From Phoebastria nigripes (taxonomy: Eukaryota > Chordata > Aves > Procellariiformes > Diomedeidae), in assembly GCA_035582835.1 (NCBI GenBank), contig JAYKAV010002932.1, positions 2,967,394 to 3,031,393 on the forward strand: a DNA stretch of 64,000 bases, written 5' to 3'. Of this stretch, positions 1 through 12,543 are shown piece after piece. Below the pieces are notes generated by a model. That model saw only the letters and a list, made by a program, of their open reading frames with translations, was not told the origin of the DNA and ran no database searches. The position numbers and the translations under genes are program-made. Position 1 is the first letter of the stretch. Each line of letters begins with the position of its first letter.

Positions 1-2185
1 GCATTTTTCTTCTTTGTTTCCATGCCCTAAGGATATGATGCAGTTTGGCTCATTTAACTACAGTATGAGAGGCTTTCTCTAAATGTGAAATATCTTTTGC
101 CAAAGAAACAAAACGCACCAAACAGAAAATGGAGTAAAATAAACAATAAACTGTTAGTTAGACTTTAAAATGCAGGCAAGCAGAAAGGTTTTCATTGAAT
201 ACATTTTTATGCTGCAAATGTGTTTTTAAAAAGGAACACTGCATGAGTAATGTTTTCTGTGCTCTGTCTTTTGTGTACAAACATAACAAGCTTGCTTTAT
301 TATGTTTTGACACTTTTCATGCATTTCTTAATTATGAAATCCTTTCAGAGCAGAAGATGCTGAAAAGGCATGTTGAGATCTGAGATACTAGCAGCGTTTT
401 AAATTCTAAGCTTTTCAAATGGAGTAATATATATGGAATAGGAGCGACTTCACTTACCTGCATCATTGGAATGCTATCTTTTTTTGTTCTTTAGAGTTCA
501 ACATTTAACCAGAAAGCAATAAATTTGATTTTATACACTGCCACGTAAAGCATATTTTTCAGTTGAAATGTGGTTTTCATTAAAACTCAGGCCAGAACAT
601 TTAGCAGAGCCTGACTGTCTGCCATCCTTTGTTCTTCTCTCTGTTGCCAACAACTACTTTATTAAAAACCATGCACAAAGTGAGCATTAAGGGGTCATTT
701 AATCTTAAAGATACTTGGAACTGAGTCTGAAGGGACAACTTCTGTTTAGCCTCTCATGCCTAGGTTGTATTAAGCGATGTCTGTGTACTGTCATCCGCAG
801 TTTTAAGATTACTCTGATACCTGAGTTCATAGGCTAATTTAGGATCAATATTTCCTGTTGCTTTTAGGGCCATTTCATATTTTCAACTTAATGCATTAGA
901 TGTATTATTTCCCTTATTCATTTTAGTTCTCTGTATTTTAAAGGGCACAATGAAGGGACATTTTAGGTGATTATATTTAAAGAATTTCTCGTTCTTTAAA
1001 ATCTATTCAAATGTATCTGACTTCTGTGAAGTCTGGGGTTTCCATCAACCACATGTATATACAAATGTATGTTAGTTGACACTGCATTGTTCTTGATATA
1101 AATTCATATTCTAAACAATGAGCTATTGGCTTGATACCCATGTAAGTAGTAAAGAACATGTTTATACATACATGCTTTTATACTACATTGTAATACCGTG
1201 TCTATCGAATTAATTGTGAATCATAAATTCATGCTAATTTTAAAGGCTAGGAAAGGCTACACTAGGCACCGATTTTAAGAAAACAAACCCCTGACCCTTC
1301 ATTGTTTACTTACTAATGGGGTCTTGGTTCTAAATAAGTGATACGGACCTCAGCTTAACAAGTCTAATGAAAGAGGTAGAAGAGTCTCAGCAATGTAAAG
1401 GTGCTGGAATTGCCAGTGCAGTGTGCCATTTTATGATAAATCTAAAAAGTGAATCATTTGGGGTTGCTGGNAAAAATAATATAAAAGTTCAACCCTCTTA
1501 ATTAAATATTAGCTGTAATTAGCACTAAGTGTGAATACTTTGAATATTAATTAGGGTCTCATGGAACTGCTGCCAATGTTAATGAGAAACAGTGGGGGTC
1601 TCAGCAACATCTGGTTTAGGACTCAAGGTAGTATAAAAACCTTTGGATCAAATGCACCTGGACATTAGCCCTTGGTCCCTTTGTTGCCATTATTGTTCTT
1701 TTTTAACAGCTGCTGACTCTAATGCCATGTTTAGCATCTGACATGAAGGAATAGCTTAAGGACCAGCAGTAACCAGCTACTGTGTTTCAAAGCCAGCACA
1801 GTGAAAATGCTTATATAGGCAGAAGTTCGATTTGCTGTTGTTCGTTCTTGCCACTTGCTGAACTCCTTCCTGAAACAGTTGATTAAAAAAACTATGGCCC
1901 CCAGCCTCCCCCACAAATTTTAAAAATACTTCTTTAACNTTTCATAAATGTCTCTGGTGTAATCGAGTCATTGCTGGTTTTTACTTCATCTGGATTTTTT
2001 TTTTAATAGTGAAAATATTAGGTAAAAGAAATAAGAAAGGGACCTTGCCATTTTAATATAAGAGGGTATAAGTATACATTTACAAGAGTTTTTAACCTCC
2101 ACTGAAATTTAAACAGGGCAAGTTTCAGTGCAGTAATAACCTTGGGATGATTGTAGATACACGCAAATGAAACTTACTGACTTAA

Positions 2186-2306
2186 CCCTGTGAAGTAGGT
2201 AAATGTCACTGTTTTCATTTTAAAGATGGTTGAATGAAGCAATGTAAACTACTTGCTCAAGGCCATGCACTAAAATAGTAGCAAAGATGGGATTAAAATT
2301 AGGGAG
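2186..2306 (-). mobile_element. MIR-like SINE relic (antisense)
   Basis: The + strand reads like the reverse complement of a MIR-family core. It starts with 'ccctgtgaagtaggt', then has a segment resembling 'cattttaaagatggttgaa', a 'cttgctcaaggccatgca' segment, and ends near 'gggattaaaattaggg'. This order matches the usual antisense MIR signature: balance/agarose-like 'ccctgtgaggtagg', 'attttacagatgagg', 'cttgcccaaggtcac', 'gggatttgaaccc'. It is heavily diverged, as expected for an amniote-age SINE in a bird. Borders are approximate, and assignment rests on remembered consensus wording rather than an alignment. Confidence 0.55.
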
Positions 2307-3191
2307 GGTTTGATTGCTGATATCAAGTTTTAATTTTTTAGGACACACTGAATGCCTTTTACAAAGGAAAATTTAATTTTTTCCCTTCTAAGCCTGCCAC
2401 GTACCAAGGCTTATTCCTGTGCTGTGATTCTGCAAATTCTTAAAAACTCTTGAGTTTAGGACCAGTTCAGGTCAGAGAACTGATGTCTGAATTAGTTGAA
2501 ATTGGCTGGAAATGTCCGTAAGTACAAAGTGCAAGAGAAAGTCTTTCATTCATTCAGCCGATTTTGAAATTAGGAAATCAAGGACTGATGAGTACAAATA
2601 AGCAAAATCCCTACAATAGTCCTGTGCAGGTACTTGTACATGCTTTGGTGGGAAAATGACAGAGTATTTTAAAAACTAGTTAAAATTTTACTCAAATATT
2701 CATTTTTACATTACTTGATATTTAGAGGGATGATTTTATCTTGTAAATCAGTTTATCTGAGCTTGGGATAGTCCCTGTAATAATGGCCTCTAATACTGTG
2801 ACATCTTCAGCATCATGTTTTGGACATCTTTTATATAGGTTCTGAAAGATTGTTCTGTACATTTCCTCCCCTAGAATTATTACTGTTTGGTATGAGCAGA
2901 GCATTTAGTCAGAAGTCTCTAATTGATAAATTAACATGCTCGACTATCCTTTATTATATCAAACATAAAGATGGATCTATCTATAAAGAGATGAGGGCAT
3001 TTGTTTTTAATTGTCTAGGCTTATTGTAATATGGAGATGAAATACTATGGTCTTCAAATTTAAAGCCTTTAAAGTTCTTAAATCTATTTCTTTTGACAGC
3101 CTACGACATAGAATTTTTCTTTTACGTTAACTTAAGATTTTGTACTGATGCATTTTTTTAGATTCAAATGTTTAATATTTTGATTGGATCT

Positions 3192-3194
<3 letters not shown>

Positions 3195-3234
<40 letters not shown>
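3195..3234. repeat. Poly-T homopolymer (40 T)
   Basis: This is an uninterrupted run of 40 T on the gene's sense strand, preceded by a short TC stretch. The length may be inexact because homopolymers this long are often mis-assembled. It lies about 555 bases upstream of the 243-nt exon, too far to act as that exon's own pyrimidine tract. Confidence 0.9.
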
Positions 3235-3236
<2 letters not shown>

Positions 3237-3780
3237 ATTTGTGCATGCAGTTGCCCAATACAGTGTACCTCAAAGTATTTCTGAATATCTCATAGAGCAT
3301 TATTTCATATAAATATTTTCAGTATATGGTTATGTTAACAGTATGCACCCAAATCCTGGGTGTAGGTTGCATATATTTTGTTCTGCAAACGGTAAGTCAG
3401 AATGGATCACAGACCACGGGCTAACGTTATCAGAGCTCTGTATTGGCAGTAGCCTTTGGAATGAACTGAGCTTTGTCCCTCTTCATTGTCTGAGTTGAGG
3501 CATTAGTTCAGGTAGACTTCACTGACCTTTCACAGTTAAAGAATAATCTACAGTAATCCAGAGAACAGCAGATTTGTTTGTCTAATTATTATAAGATTTA
3601 ATAGGGTTAGCAAAATGGATTTAATTCAGATAAGAAATTTTCTCCTCAAGAAACAAACATTGTGCCCTTTTCAGGGCAGCAATCTTAGCAGAATACTATC
3701 ATCACTTTCTGTGTAACATGTGCAGGATCATCGCTTATTTTATCTCACTCCGCATTTCTTCTTCCTTTTTTCTCCTTTGA

Positions 3781-4056
<276 letters not shown>

Positions 4057-5299
4057 TAAGGCAGTATATTTCAAGTTACATGTGTATTTATCGATAACAT
4101 TTATTCTTACGTTACACTTAATTGTTTTGCACTTCATTTGTGTTAGGATTACTCAGCATTTCAAGGTTGAAAGTCTGTCAAAGTTTATCGTTGAACTTGG
4201 AGAATATAATTTCGCTGCTTTTGGAGCCTCTTAGTAAGTGTGGGAGCTTTGTAGAATCTGTAGTATCCTTTTCTACAGTGTTAGACAGACAAAATGATTA
4301 ATAGCAAGTCCATGAATCATATAATAAAGTTTGACTAAGTCCAATATAGAAAAACATTGCAAAAGACTGTTTGTAAGCATTCATTTGGAAAAACAAACAA
4401 ACAAAACAAACCAGACTAATTTTGTTATTTTTAATGACCTCTGTATTTTTGACACTTCTGAGTAATTTTTCATAGAAGTGTTCATTGAATGATGCTGTAT
4501 TGAAATTACTTGCGGAACTGTGTGAATGAGTATTGTGAAGAGTGTGTCTGTAATACTGTATTTTCTAGAGAGCTTGTTTGTGCAGCCATTACCAAAGTTG
4601 TGTGTGGATCTGTGCTCAACAGAGCGGAAATGATAGACTTTTTCCTTCTATTTGATTTATATATGAAGTTCTGAAGTGTCCAGAATTATGCAAGAGACTC
4701 CTTGGATGGCCCTACCTTGTAATTTAAGGCAGAAATTTCACACATTGTTAGTTTAGTGCTTCTGTCTTAATTCTAGATTGGGACCCAATATATCCAGTGC
4801 CGACAGCCGGCAGATTTCTGAACCATCAACCACCTGTGTTACATGTGTAGGATCTAGCACAGAACAGACAGCACGCTGCAATTTGAGCATGCGCTTGAAA
4901 CATCTCTGCTAGCTTCCTTATCCTTGCCGCAACCATGCTCCATGCCTCATCTTACCTCCCCTTCCTCCCCTTCCTCCCCTGGCATATATCCAACCTGAAA
5001 AGTTTCCTGCATTAGGGCAAGAGGAAAGGGAAAGCATGTTCCCTTAAATGAGTTGTTCTGAAGATTTATGTTTATTTACTAATAATAGTAATTATTTCTT
5101 TATATGGGTATGAACAAGAACGAAAAGCAATAGCAATAGCACAAAAGGATATTCCTTGGTATTATCATGGAGATGTCCTTGTGAATTAATTACACAGTTT
5201 TGTGGTTTGTGCAGTAAAATGTTTCAGTCGTTTTATTTTTGACTTGGTAACTTTTATTGCCCTGATTGGCCCTTTGCTCTAGTAGTGTGAGAAAGTTTA

Positions 5300-5650
5300 A
5301 GTTGAAGAGCATCCTATTTACCTATATCTTATAGTATTCTTTGCAGCTATACGGTGTCCCCTCTTATTCATTTCTTTGCTAAGTTAACTTCCTGGTTCTT
5401 TCCAGCTTTTAAAATTTTCTTCCATAATAATTTTTGATTGTTGTCAAACTCTTGTCATATGCCACTGTCATTGGTTTAGAGCAGGAACCCTAAGCTGAAT
5501 AGATACTTCAGAAGAGATTGGATATTGACTAAAAATATAGTTTTTCCTACTGTCCCTGTCTCATTCTTTTTATATTCTACTATTTTGCTTGCTCCTTTGG
5601 CCACTGCTGCACACTGAACAGTCCACTGTGATGCCCAGCTCAGCCTTTTT
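5300..5650 (-). mobile_element. Possible ancient CR1 3'-region relic (antisense)
   Basis: Weak resemblance to antisense CR1 3' sequence. Near 5355 the text 'gtgtcccctcttattcattt' parallels the 'ggtctcccc...cttctctcc' part of the younger copies at 6260 and 30740. Near 5598-5640 'ttggccactgctgcacactg' followed by 'gatgcccag' parallels the 'ttggctttc...gctgc...gcacattgctgg' part at about 6525-6560. It is heavily diverged and the borders are guesses. An unrelated origin is possible. Confidence 0.35.
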
Positions 5651-6576
5651 GTATTTTGAAACTGTTGGTCTGTTTGCTGTTCAGTTCTAAGTAAAAGACT
5701 GTCAGTGCTAAAATCAATGGTAAAACACCTGTCGATGCGAGTGGGACAGGAGCTCATCCCTCATCATTTATTGCTTTCAATTTATCGTGTTTCCTCACCC
5801 CTTTTTGATTTTTCAGTTTGAAGAAGTGTTAGTCTCTTTATCAGAAAAGTCAGGTATGCGTTTTTCCAACATCTTCCATGGCAAAGGCTGATGAAAAGAA
5901 ATAATTTGGATTGTCTGCAATGTCCTTATCTTCTTGGGGTGCTCTATTAATTCCCAACTCTAGCAAATATAATGATTCCCTTGAAAGTTTCCTGCTTCTG
6001 ATGTACTAATAGGCTTTATTGTTATTTGGTTTTGTATCCTTTGCTATCTGCTCTTCTTATTTCCTTTTTGCCTTCCTACTATCCAACTTATATTTTACCT
6101 GTCATATACTTTCTCCCTTCTGGTTCCACTTGGAGTGAACTTCCATTCTCTGAAGAATAACACTTCAATTCCACTAACCTTCTGTGTTTGGGGAATAACT
6201 TGTAAAAAGTTCCTCTCCAGCTTTCTTGTAGGCCCCCTTCAGGTACTGGAAGCCTGCTATGAGGTCTCCCCCGAGCCTTCTTTTCTCCAGGCTGAANAAC
6301 CCCAGCTCTCTCAGCCTGTCTTCATAGGAGAGGTGCTCCAGCCCTCTGATCATCTTCGTAGCCCTCCTCTGGACTCACTCCAACAGGTCCATGTCCTTCT
6401 TATGTTGGGGGCCCCGGAGCTGAACGCAGTACTCCAGGTGGGGTCTCATGAGAGCGGAGTAGAGGGGGAGAATCGCCTCCCTCGACCTGCTGGTCATGNT
6501 TTTTTTGATGCAGCCCAGGATACGGTTGGCTTTCTAGGCTGCAANCGCACATTGCTGGGTCACGTTGAGCTTCTCA

Positions 6577-7587
6577 TCAACTGACACCCCCGACCGAGTC
6601 CTTCTCCTCAGGGCTGCTCAGCCTGTATTTATGCTTGGGATTGCCCCGACCCATGTGCAGGACCTTGCACTTGGCCTTGTTGAACTTCATGAGGTTCGCA
6701 CAGGCCCACNTCTCAAGCCTGTCAAGGTCCCTCTGGATGGCATCTCTTCCCTCCAGCATGTCGACCGCACCACACAGCTTGGTGTCGTCGGCAAACTTGC
6801 TGAGGGTGCACTCAATCCCACTGTCTATGTCATTGATGAAGATGTTAAACAGCACCGGTCCCAATACCAGCCCCTGAGGAACACCACTCGTCACTGGTCT
6901 CCACTTGGACATTGAGCCGTTAACTGCAACTCTTTGAATGCGACCATCCAGCCAATTCCTTATCCACCGAGTGATGCATCCGTCAAATCCACGTCTCTCC
7001 AATTTAGAGACAAGGATGTTGTGNGGGACAGTGTCAAGTGCTTTGCACAAGTCCAGGNAGATGANGNCNGTTGNTCTTCCCTTATCCACCAACACTGTAA
7101 ACCCATTGTAGAAGGCCACCAAATTTGTCAGGCANGATTTGCCCTTAGTGAAGCCATGTTGGCTGTCACCACTCGCCTCCTTATTTTCCATGTGCCTTAG
7201 CATAGTTTCCAGGAGGGTCTGCTCCATGATCTTGCTGGGCACAGAGGTGAGACTGACTGGCCTGTAGTTCCCCAGGTCTTCCTTTTTTCCCTTTTTGAAA
7301 ATGGGCTTTATGTTTCCCCTTTTCCAGTCAGTGGGAACTTCACCAGACTGCCACNACTTCTCAAATATGATTGGTAGTGGTTTAGCAACTTCNTCTGCCA
7401 GTTCCCTCAGGACCCGTGGATGCATCTTATCAGTTCCCATGGATTTGTGCACCTTCAGGTTCCTTGGATGGTCTCGAACCTGATCTTCTCCTGCAGTGGG
7501 TGGTTCTTCATTCTCCCAGTCCCTGCCTTTGCCTTTTGTGACTTGGGCGGTGTGGTTTGAGCACTTGCTGGTGAAGACTGAGGCAAA
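6577..7587 (-). pseudogene. CR1 ORF2 reverse-transcriptase domain (broken)
   Basis: The minus-strand translation is a non-LTR reverse transcriptase, which copies element RNA into DNA at a nicked target. Motifs in order: [25 protein letters not shown], a DLCKALDTV block, then [20 protein letters not shown], and the catalytic FADD in SKFADDTKL (a Y-to-F form of YxDD, usual for CR1). It continues to [12 protein letters not shown]. The reading frame ends at 6577 after ...[11 protein letters not shown] because of a small insertion near 6590; the normal C-terminal part continues in another frame. At the 5' side it is out of frame with the upstream linker because of a 7-base homopolymer at 7585-7591. 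N's make several residues unknown. Confidence 0.93.
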
Positions 7588-8266
7588 AAAAGTCATTGAG
7601 TACCTCAGCCTTCTCCATATCCTGGGTAACCAGGTCTCCCGTTTCCTTCCAGAGAGGGCCCACATTTTCCCTAGTCTTCCTTTTATCACCGATGTACCTG
7701 TAGAATCTTTTCTTGTTGCCCTTGATGTCCCTGGCCAGATTTAATTCTATCAGGGCTTTAGCTTTCCTAACCTGATCCCTGGCTGCTCGGACAATTTCTC
7801 TGTATTCCTCCCAGGCTACCTGTCCTTGCTTCCACCCTCTGTAGGCTTCTTTTTTGTGTTTGAGTNTGTCCAGGAGCTCCTTGTTCATCCATGCAGGCCT
7901 CCTGGCTTTTTTGCCNGACTTCCTCTTTGTTGGGATGCATCGCTCCTGAGCTTGGAGGAGGTGATCCTTGAATATTAACCAGCTTTCTTGGGCCCCTCTT
8001 CCCTCCAGGGCTTTATCCCATGGTACTCTACCAAGCAGATCCCTGAGGAGGCCAAAGCCTGCTCTCCTGAAGTCCAGGGTAGTGANCTTGCTGTGCGTCC
8101 TCCTCGGTGCCCTGAGAATCTTGAACTCCACCATTTCGTGGTCACTGCAGCCAAGGCTGCCCTCGAGCTTCACATTCCCCACCAGCCCCTCCTTGTTGGT
8201 GAGAACAAGGTCCAGCATAGCACCTCTCCTTGTTGGCTCCTCTGTCACTTGGAGAAGGAAGTTATC
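7588..8266 (-). pseudogene. CR1 ORF2 endonuclease C-terminal part and linker (broken)
   Basis: Minus-strand translation contains the end of the apurinic-type endonuclease domain. Motifs include [20 protein letters not shown], then [10 protein letters not shown], where SDH is the conserved terminal Asp-His pair of EEP-type endonucleases. The Lys/Arg-rich linker follows (KKARRPAWMNKELLDXLKHK...AYRGWKQG...VRKAKA...) and ends ...[10 protein letters not shown]. The next residues (ASVFTS) are found only after a one-base frame change. The N-terminal half of the endonuclease falls in the 665-base N gap. The domain would nick target DNA in an intact element. Confidence 0.9.
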
Positions 8267-8931
8267 NNNNNNNNNNNNNNNNNNNNNNNNNNNNNNNNNN
8301 NNNNNNNNNNNNNNNNNNNNNNNNNNNNNNNNNNNNNNNNNNNNNNNNNNNNNNNNNNNNNNNNNNNNNNNNNNNNNNNNNNNNNNNNNNNNNNNNNNNN
8401 NNNNNNNNNNNNNNNNNNNNNNNNNNNNNNNNNNNNNNNNNNNNNNNNNNNNNNNNNNNNNNNNNNNNNNNNNNNNNNNNNNNNNNNNNNNNNNNNNNNN
8501 NNNNNNNNNNNNNNNNNNNNNNNNNNNNNNNNNNNNNNNNNNNNNNNNNNNNNNNNNNNNNNNNNNNNNNNNNNNNNNNNNNNNNNNNNNNNNNNNNNNN
8601 NNNNNNNNNNNNNNNNNNNNNNNNNNNNNNNNNNNNNNNNNNNNNNNNNNNNNNNNNNNNNNNNNNNNNNNNNNNNNNNNNNNNNNNNNNNNNNNNNNNN
8701 NNNNNNNNNNNNNNNNNNNNNNNNNNNNNNNNNNNNNNNNNNNNNNNNNNNNNNNNNNNNNNNNNNNNNNNNNNNNNNNNNNNNNNNNNNNNNNNNNNNN
8801 NNNNNNNNNNNNNNNNNNNNNNNNNNNNNNNNNNNNNNNNNNNNNNNNNNNNNNNNNNNNNNNNNNNNNNNNNNNNNNNNNNNNNNNNNNNNNNNNNNNN
8901 NNNNNNNNNNNNNNNNNNNNNNNNNNNNNNN
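8267..8931. other. Assembly gap (665 N)
   Basis: A continuous block of N inside the CR1 element. In an intact CR1 the missing part would hold the ORF1-ORF2 junction and most of the endonuclease. Reading frames that appear to span this block are artefacts. Confidence 0.99.
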
Positions 8932-8971
8932 TAGGAGTGGGATAGATTGAGGTTCCCCTCCCCTAGCAACT

Positions 8972-9262
8972 TTAGTTTAAGGCCCTCTTCACCAGCTTGG
9001 CAAGCCTATGACTGAAGATGCTCTTCCCCTTCTCTGACAGATGGACCCCATCAGCCCCCAGTAGACCAGGTTTCTCAAAGCGAGTCCCGTGGTCTAAGTA
9101 GCCNAACTCCTGGCTGTGGCACCTGTCCTGTAACCATTTGTTGATTCGCCAAACTTGACTGGACCTTTCAAACCCATTCCTTTGACCGGGCGGATTGATG
9201 AAAAAACTACCTGTGCTCCAGAGTCCCTTACCGTCGCTCCCAGGGCTCTGTAATCCTTCTTG
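8972..9262 (-). pseudogene. CR1 ORF1 C-terminal end, SGNH-esterase block
   Basis: An open minus-strand frame of about 97 codons without a start ATG ends at a TAA whose complement is 8972-8974. It reads ...SFFINPPGQRNG... then QVWRINKWLQD, then ADGVHLSEKGKSIFSHRLAK and finally LVKRALN. DGVH (codons at about 9041-9052) is the D-x-x-H block V of SGNH/GDSL-type esterases, which CR1 ORF1 proteins carry. The function in the element's life cycle is not settled; lipid or membrane interaction has been proposed. One codon is ambiguous (N at 9104). The frame is cut by a stop at about 9263, close to where the element seems to end. Confidence 0.8.
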
Positions 9263-12200
9263 CTTTTAAGTGGAACTGATGTGGGGACATAGTGGCATTT
9301 GTTTGGTAGGTTCCAATATTTTTACATAGTTTCCTTTCAGTAAGCTGTATTATATGCATTTAAAAGAAGAATAACCAATTGATCAATCATTCACAAAAGA
9401 ATACTGTTGTGATTAATGTAGATTATACAAGCTATTGGAGGCAAGACCAATTTTTGAACTTTCTTATTCACATGCATATTTACGTACATATGAAGCTGGA
9501 TATACCACTAGAAATGGATCTTAAAATTTTGAAATATGGAGCTAATAACTGCAGGGCAATTACCTAATTTGTAGAACTACTACCAGAAGTGACTTAACCT
9601 CATGCATGAAGGACTTAATCCACGCCGAGGCTAGACACATACCCTGGCTTTTTCTGTTTGTCCCAGTTTCTTTGTTTTTGTCTGAAAGAATCATACACTG
9701 AAGCTAGAGCTNACATTGGGTCTAGTGCGACCTAAACCCCAAGAGTTTAGAGGTTATATAAAGTTATAAATAAAGAAGATAAATATAAAAAGCTTCCATG
9801 CAACTTCTCTCGAATCCTTTACTGCAACACAGAGTGTGATCCTGGCCCAGCTGAAACCTCTGTCAGTATNCCCATTTGTTGCAAACTGAACAAGATTCCA
9901 ATCATCAGTTTTATTACAGGTTTGCAATTTTGTGCACAGTAGAGTGCTATTAATATAGAAAGTCTGTAAACTTGATTTCCTTATAAGTAGAATCTATAGG
10001 GTCTAGTAAAGGTTTCCCGTGTTGTCTTTGGTCATTCAGAGCCTTTTAAAATGGGTGTGAAGTACTACCAAGCCAAAAAGACAGTGCTTTAAACTGACTG
10101 AGTTGGTGTGGGACATTAATGAATACAGCCTTACAGAATATATAGTATTTTCTATATGCTATGAAAGAAGACAAATCTGATCAGAAGAGAATGTATGCTT
10201 TTCTTTGATGAGAACGAAAATATTTTTTTGAGAACTTAATAGGAAGGGATCCTTTTTTTTTCCTCTTGGATTTTACTTTTTATAACAAAACGTTGCATGA
10301 AGTCTTTCATACCTTGAGCTTCTCCAGGGAGCACGCATGATACCTGAATGTAATGCTCTGGGTACCTTTTGTCATTTGTAGCACTGACTTTCTGTGGACT
10401 TCCAACTGGCATCTACTGGCTGGGCATCTACTCTGTCAAAAACCATGCCATTTTTCTTACACTCTTCTCTTAGTTTAATTCCAAAGTTCTTTTCTGTTAG
10501 GAAAGAACATTTTCTTGCTTGCTTCTGCTCGAATCGACTAACAAGCACTTCAAAAATTGCAGTTAAGGAGTATGGAATGTTCTGATATTGTTAAGATTTT
10601 ACTTTTCTGCATGTTATGCTTAACTAATTCAAATATAATTTAATGGACATTCATTTAGCAGTGAATGTGGGATTAGAAATGCTCTTGTACTGCCAAAAAG
10701 TGTATTTCCTAGTGAAAATTTTTAATCTATTATTTTGATAAAATATTGTAAAACAGTATTCTGTTAGGGTAAGTATTGGTGATAAGAGGTGCTTAGGTTG
10801 TATGTATAGGGATTGCTAACTTTGTATTTTGATGCTATGAAGCAGAACATGTACAGAATGAAAGGGAAGTAAATGTCTAAAGACAGGATGATTTAGCTGA
10901 AATAGGATAAAATCATCTGTAGGTAGTAAAATACTGTCAAAAGTTACTTTGAGTCTTCTCTGAATAATACGGTTTTCATCTTTTTGGATCAATGTGTTTG
11001 TTTAAGTTTAATGAAGGAAGTAGTCNCTCTAAGTAGGTGCACAATCAATACTCATCCAGTACTGGGTTATTCATGTGCTGGTAGACTTTTGGAGTTGCAT
11101 AGCATCAAATGTGCTTTTAGTCATTAACAAAAATAGTAAATTGCTTCTTTCAAGAAGGACGGATCAATGATAAGTGTGTTACAAAGTTACGGTAAAAGTA
11201 ACACATCTGACGATTTTGCAGAGTGGGTTTGAGTGTTATGTTAAATAGTTACGTATTTTAAAGGATTTTTAAGTAAGACATTTGATCATTTTATGAAATA
11301 TGAAATCACCTTTTACCTGTGTACATATATATATACACAAACATACTGTACATGTATAGTTCAAGAGTAAAACTTGTTCAATTTTTGCCTGTGGTTTTTA
11401 TGCATGACTTCTGTTGATGTCAGTGGGAGATGAGCATGTAAATACAAAGGGCATTAACTGGGCATGTGTAAGAAAGCAGGTAATAGTAAAGTAAATGTGG
11501 TTTCTCTAGTGTTTCCTATTCTAAGTGTATTATACTGATAACNGAAGTCAGTATCACGGTCTGGTAAAAACTGAGTTTGTAATAATGCTCTGTGTTTTAT
11601 CTGTGNGTGTGTGTATAAAACATATGCTGCTCTAAACTTAATTCTACTTTTGCATTAGAGAAAACTTGAGGTCATTGTGCAGTCTTTCTGCCTTGGACTG
11701 TGACTTCACCAGATTTCACAAGCTGAAAAGCCTTGATAAATTGTGTGCTTGAATAGGAGTCCTCGAGGAAAAATGCAGTTTACTTGGAGGAGTGTTGGTG
11801 ATTCAGTGCATAGTGCTTTCCTGCCTAAGGTGGTTCTGAATCAATACCCAGCATCGCATTAGTGGATGCAGTACTGCTGAAGTCCTGTAGAAGACATGTA
11901 GCGCAGAGGNGTGGGTTGTCTGTGATCATTGAAGATGTTGAGGTATTTTTTGCATAACTCCTCTGTTACGACTAAATTTCAGCTTGGTTACTACCAAAAT
12001 TCCTCCTGTAGCATCCACTGAATTGATACTCTTCTGTGTGAAAATAATTGATATATTAGATACTAGATGTCTGTTGTTACAGTTGCTCTGCTTTACCTTG
12101 AAATTTTGTATAGTCTTTGAGATGTAATGGTTTGTAAGTTTGATGGTTTCTTTTCTTGGTGTTAATTATGTCCAGGTTTGTGCATTCTTTAGTCATGTTG

Positions 12201-12524
12201 CAGAGGCCATCTCTTCATCTAAGAATTTGGGAAGGCTTGGTGATACTCTGGACTGAAAAAGTATTTACCATGTTGAACTCGGTTGTTTTGGGGAAGAGAA
12301 AGATATACAACCTTTGATTTTTTTTGTACCGATTTCTCTGTTGTGCTTTTTAATTTGGGTAAGAAAACTGACAGTAGCACACATTAATAGTAAAGCGCTT
12401 TAGTGCATTGTCTAAGCCTGCAGGTGGGTAGACTGTAACTACAGATCTCTGCAGCATATTTCTATTTTTTATTAGCTCTTTTTCCTGCTCTGTTCTTTAT
12501 GTAAGTTATTGGTGTAAGTGATTT

Positions 12525-12543
12525 CCCCCCCCCTCCCCCCCCC
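12525..12543. repeat. C-rich tract
   Basis: Nineteen bases of C broken by a single T, followed by a pyrimidine-rich stretch. Similar C runs occur at 17282-17293 (12 C) and 27807-27821 (15 C). Each has pyrimidine-rich flanks. No function is evident. Confidence 0.85.

Larger units (their letters stand above)
6200..9290 (-). mobile_element. CR1 LINE (avian non-LTR retrotransposon), antisense, broken
   Basis: About 3.1 kb of a CR1 element on the minus strand, with its 3' end at the low coordinate. From 3' to 5' it holds: 3' UTR/ORF2 end (about 6200-6576), a reverse-transcriptase domain (6577-7587), the endonuclease-RT linker and the C-terminal part of the endonuclease (about 7588-8266), an N gap (8267-8931), then the end of ORF1 (8972-9262). 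CR1 is the dominant LINE of birds and mobilises by target-primed reverse transcription. This copy is dead: it has frameshifts near 6590 and 7585, several N's, and it stops short at the 5' end. The usual terminal octamer repeat is not evident near 6200, so the 3' tip also looks lost. It lies antisense inside the RBFOX1 intron. Confidence 0.93.

Noticed and set aside
7968..8969. Several long reading frames on both strands running through 8267-8931
   Set aside because: They are open only because the block is N; the flanks are CR1 sequence read in the wrong direction or frame.
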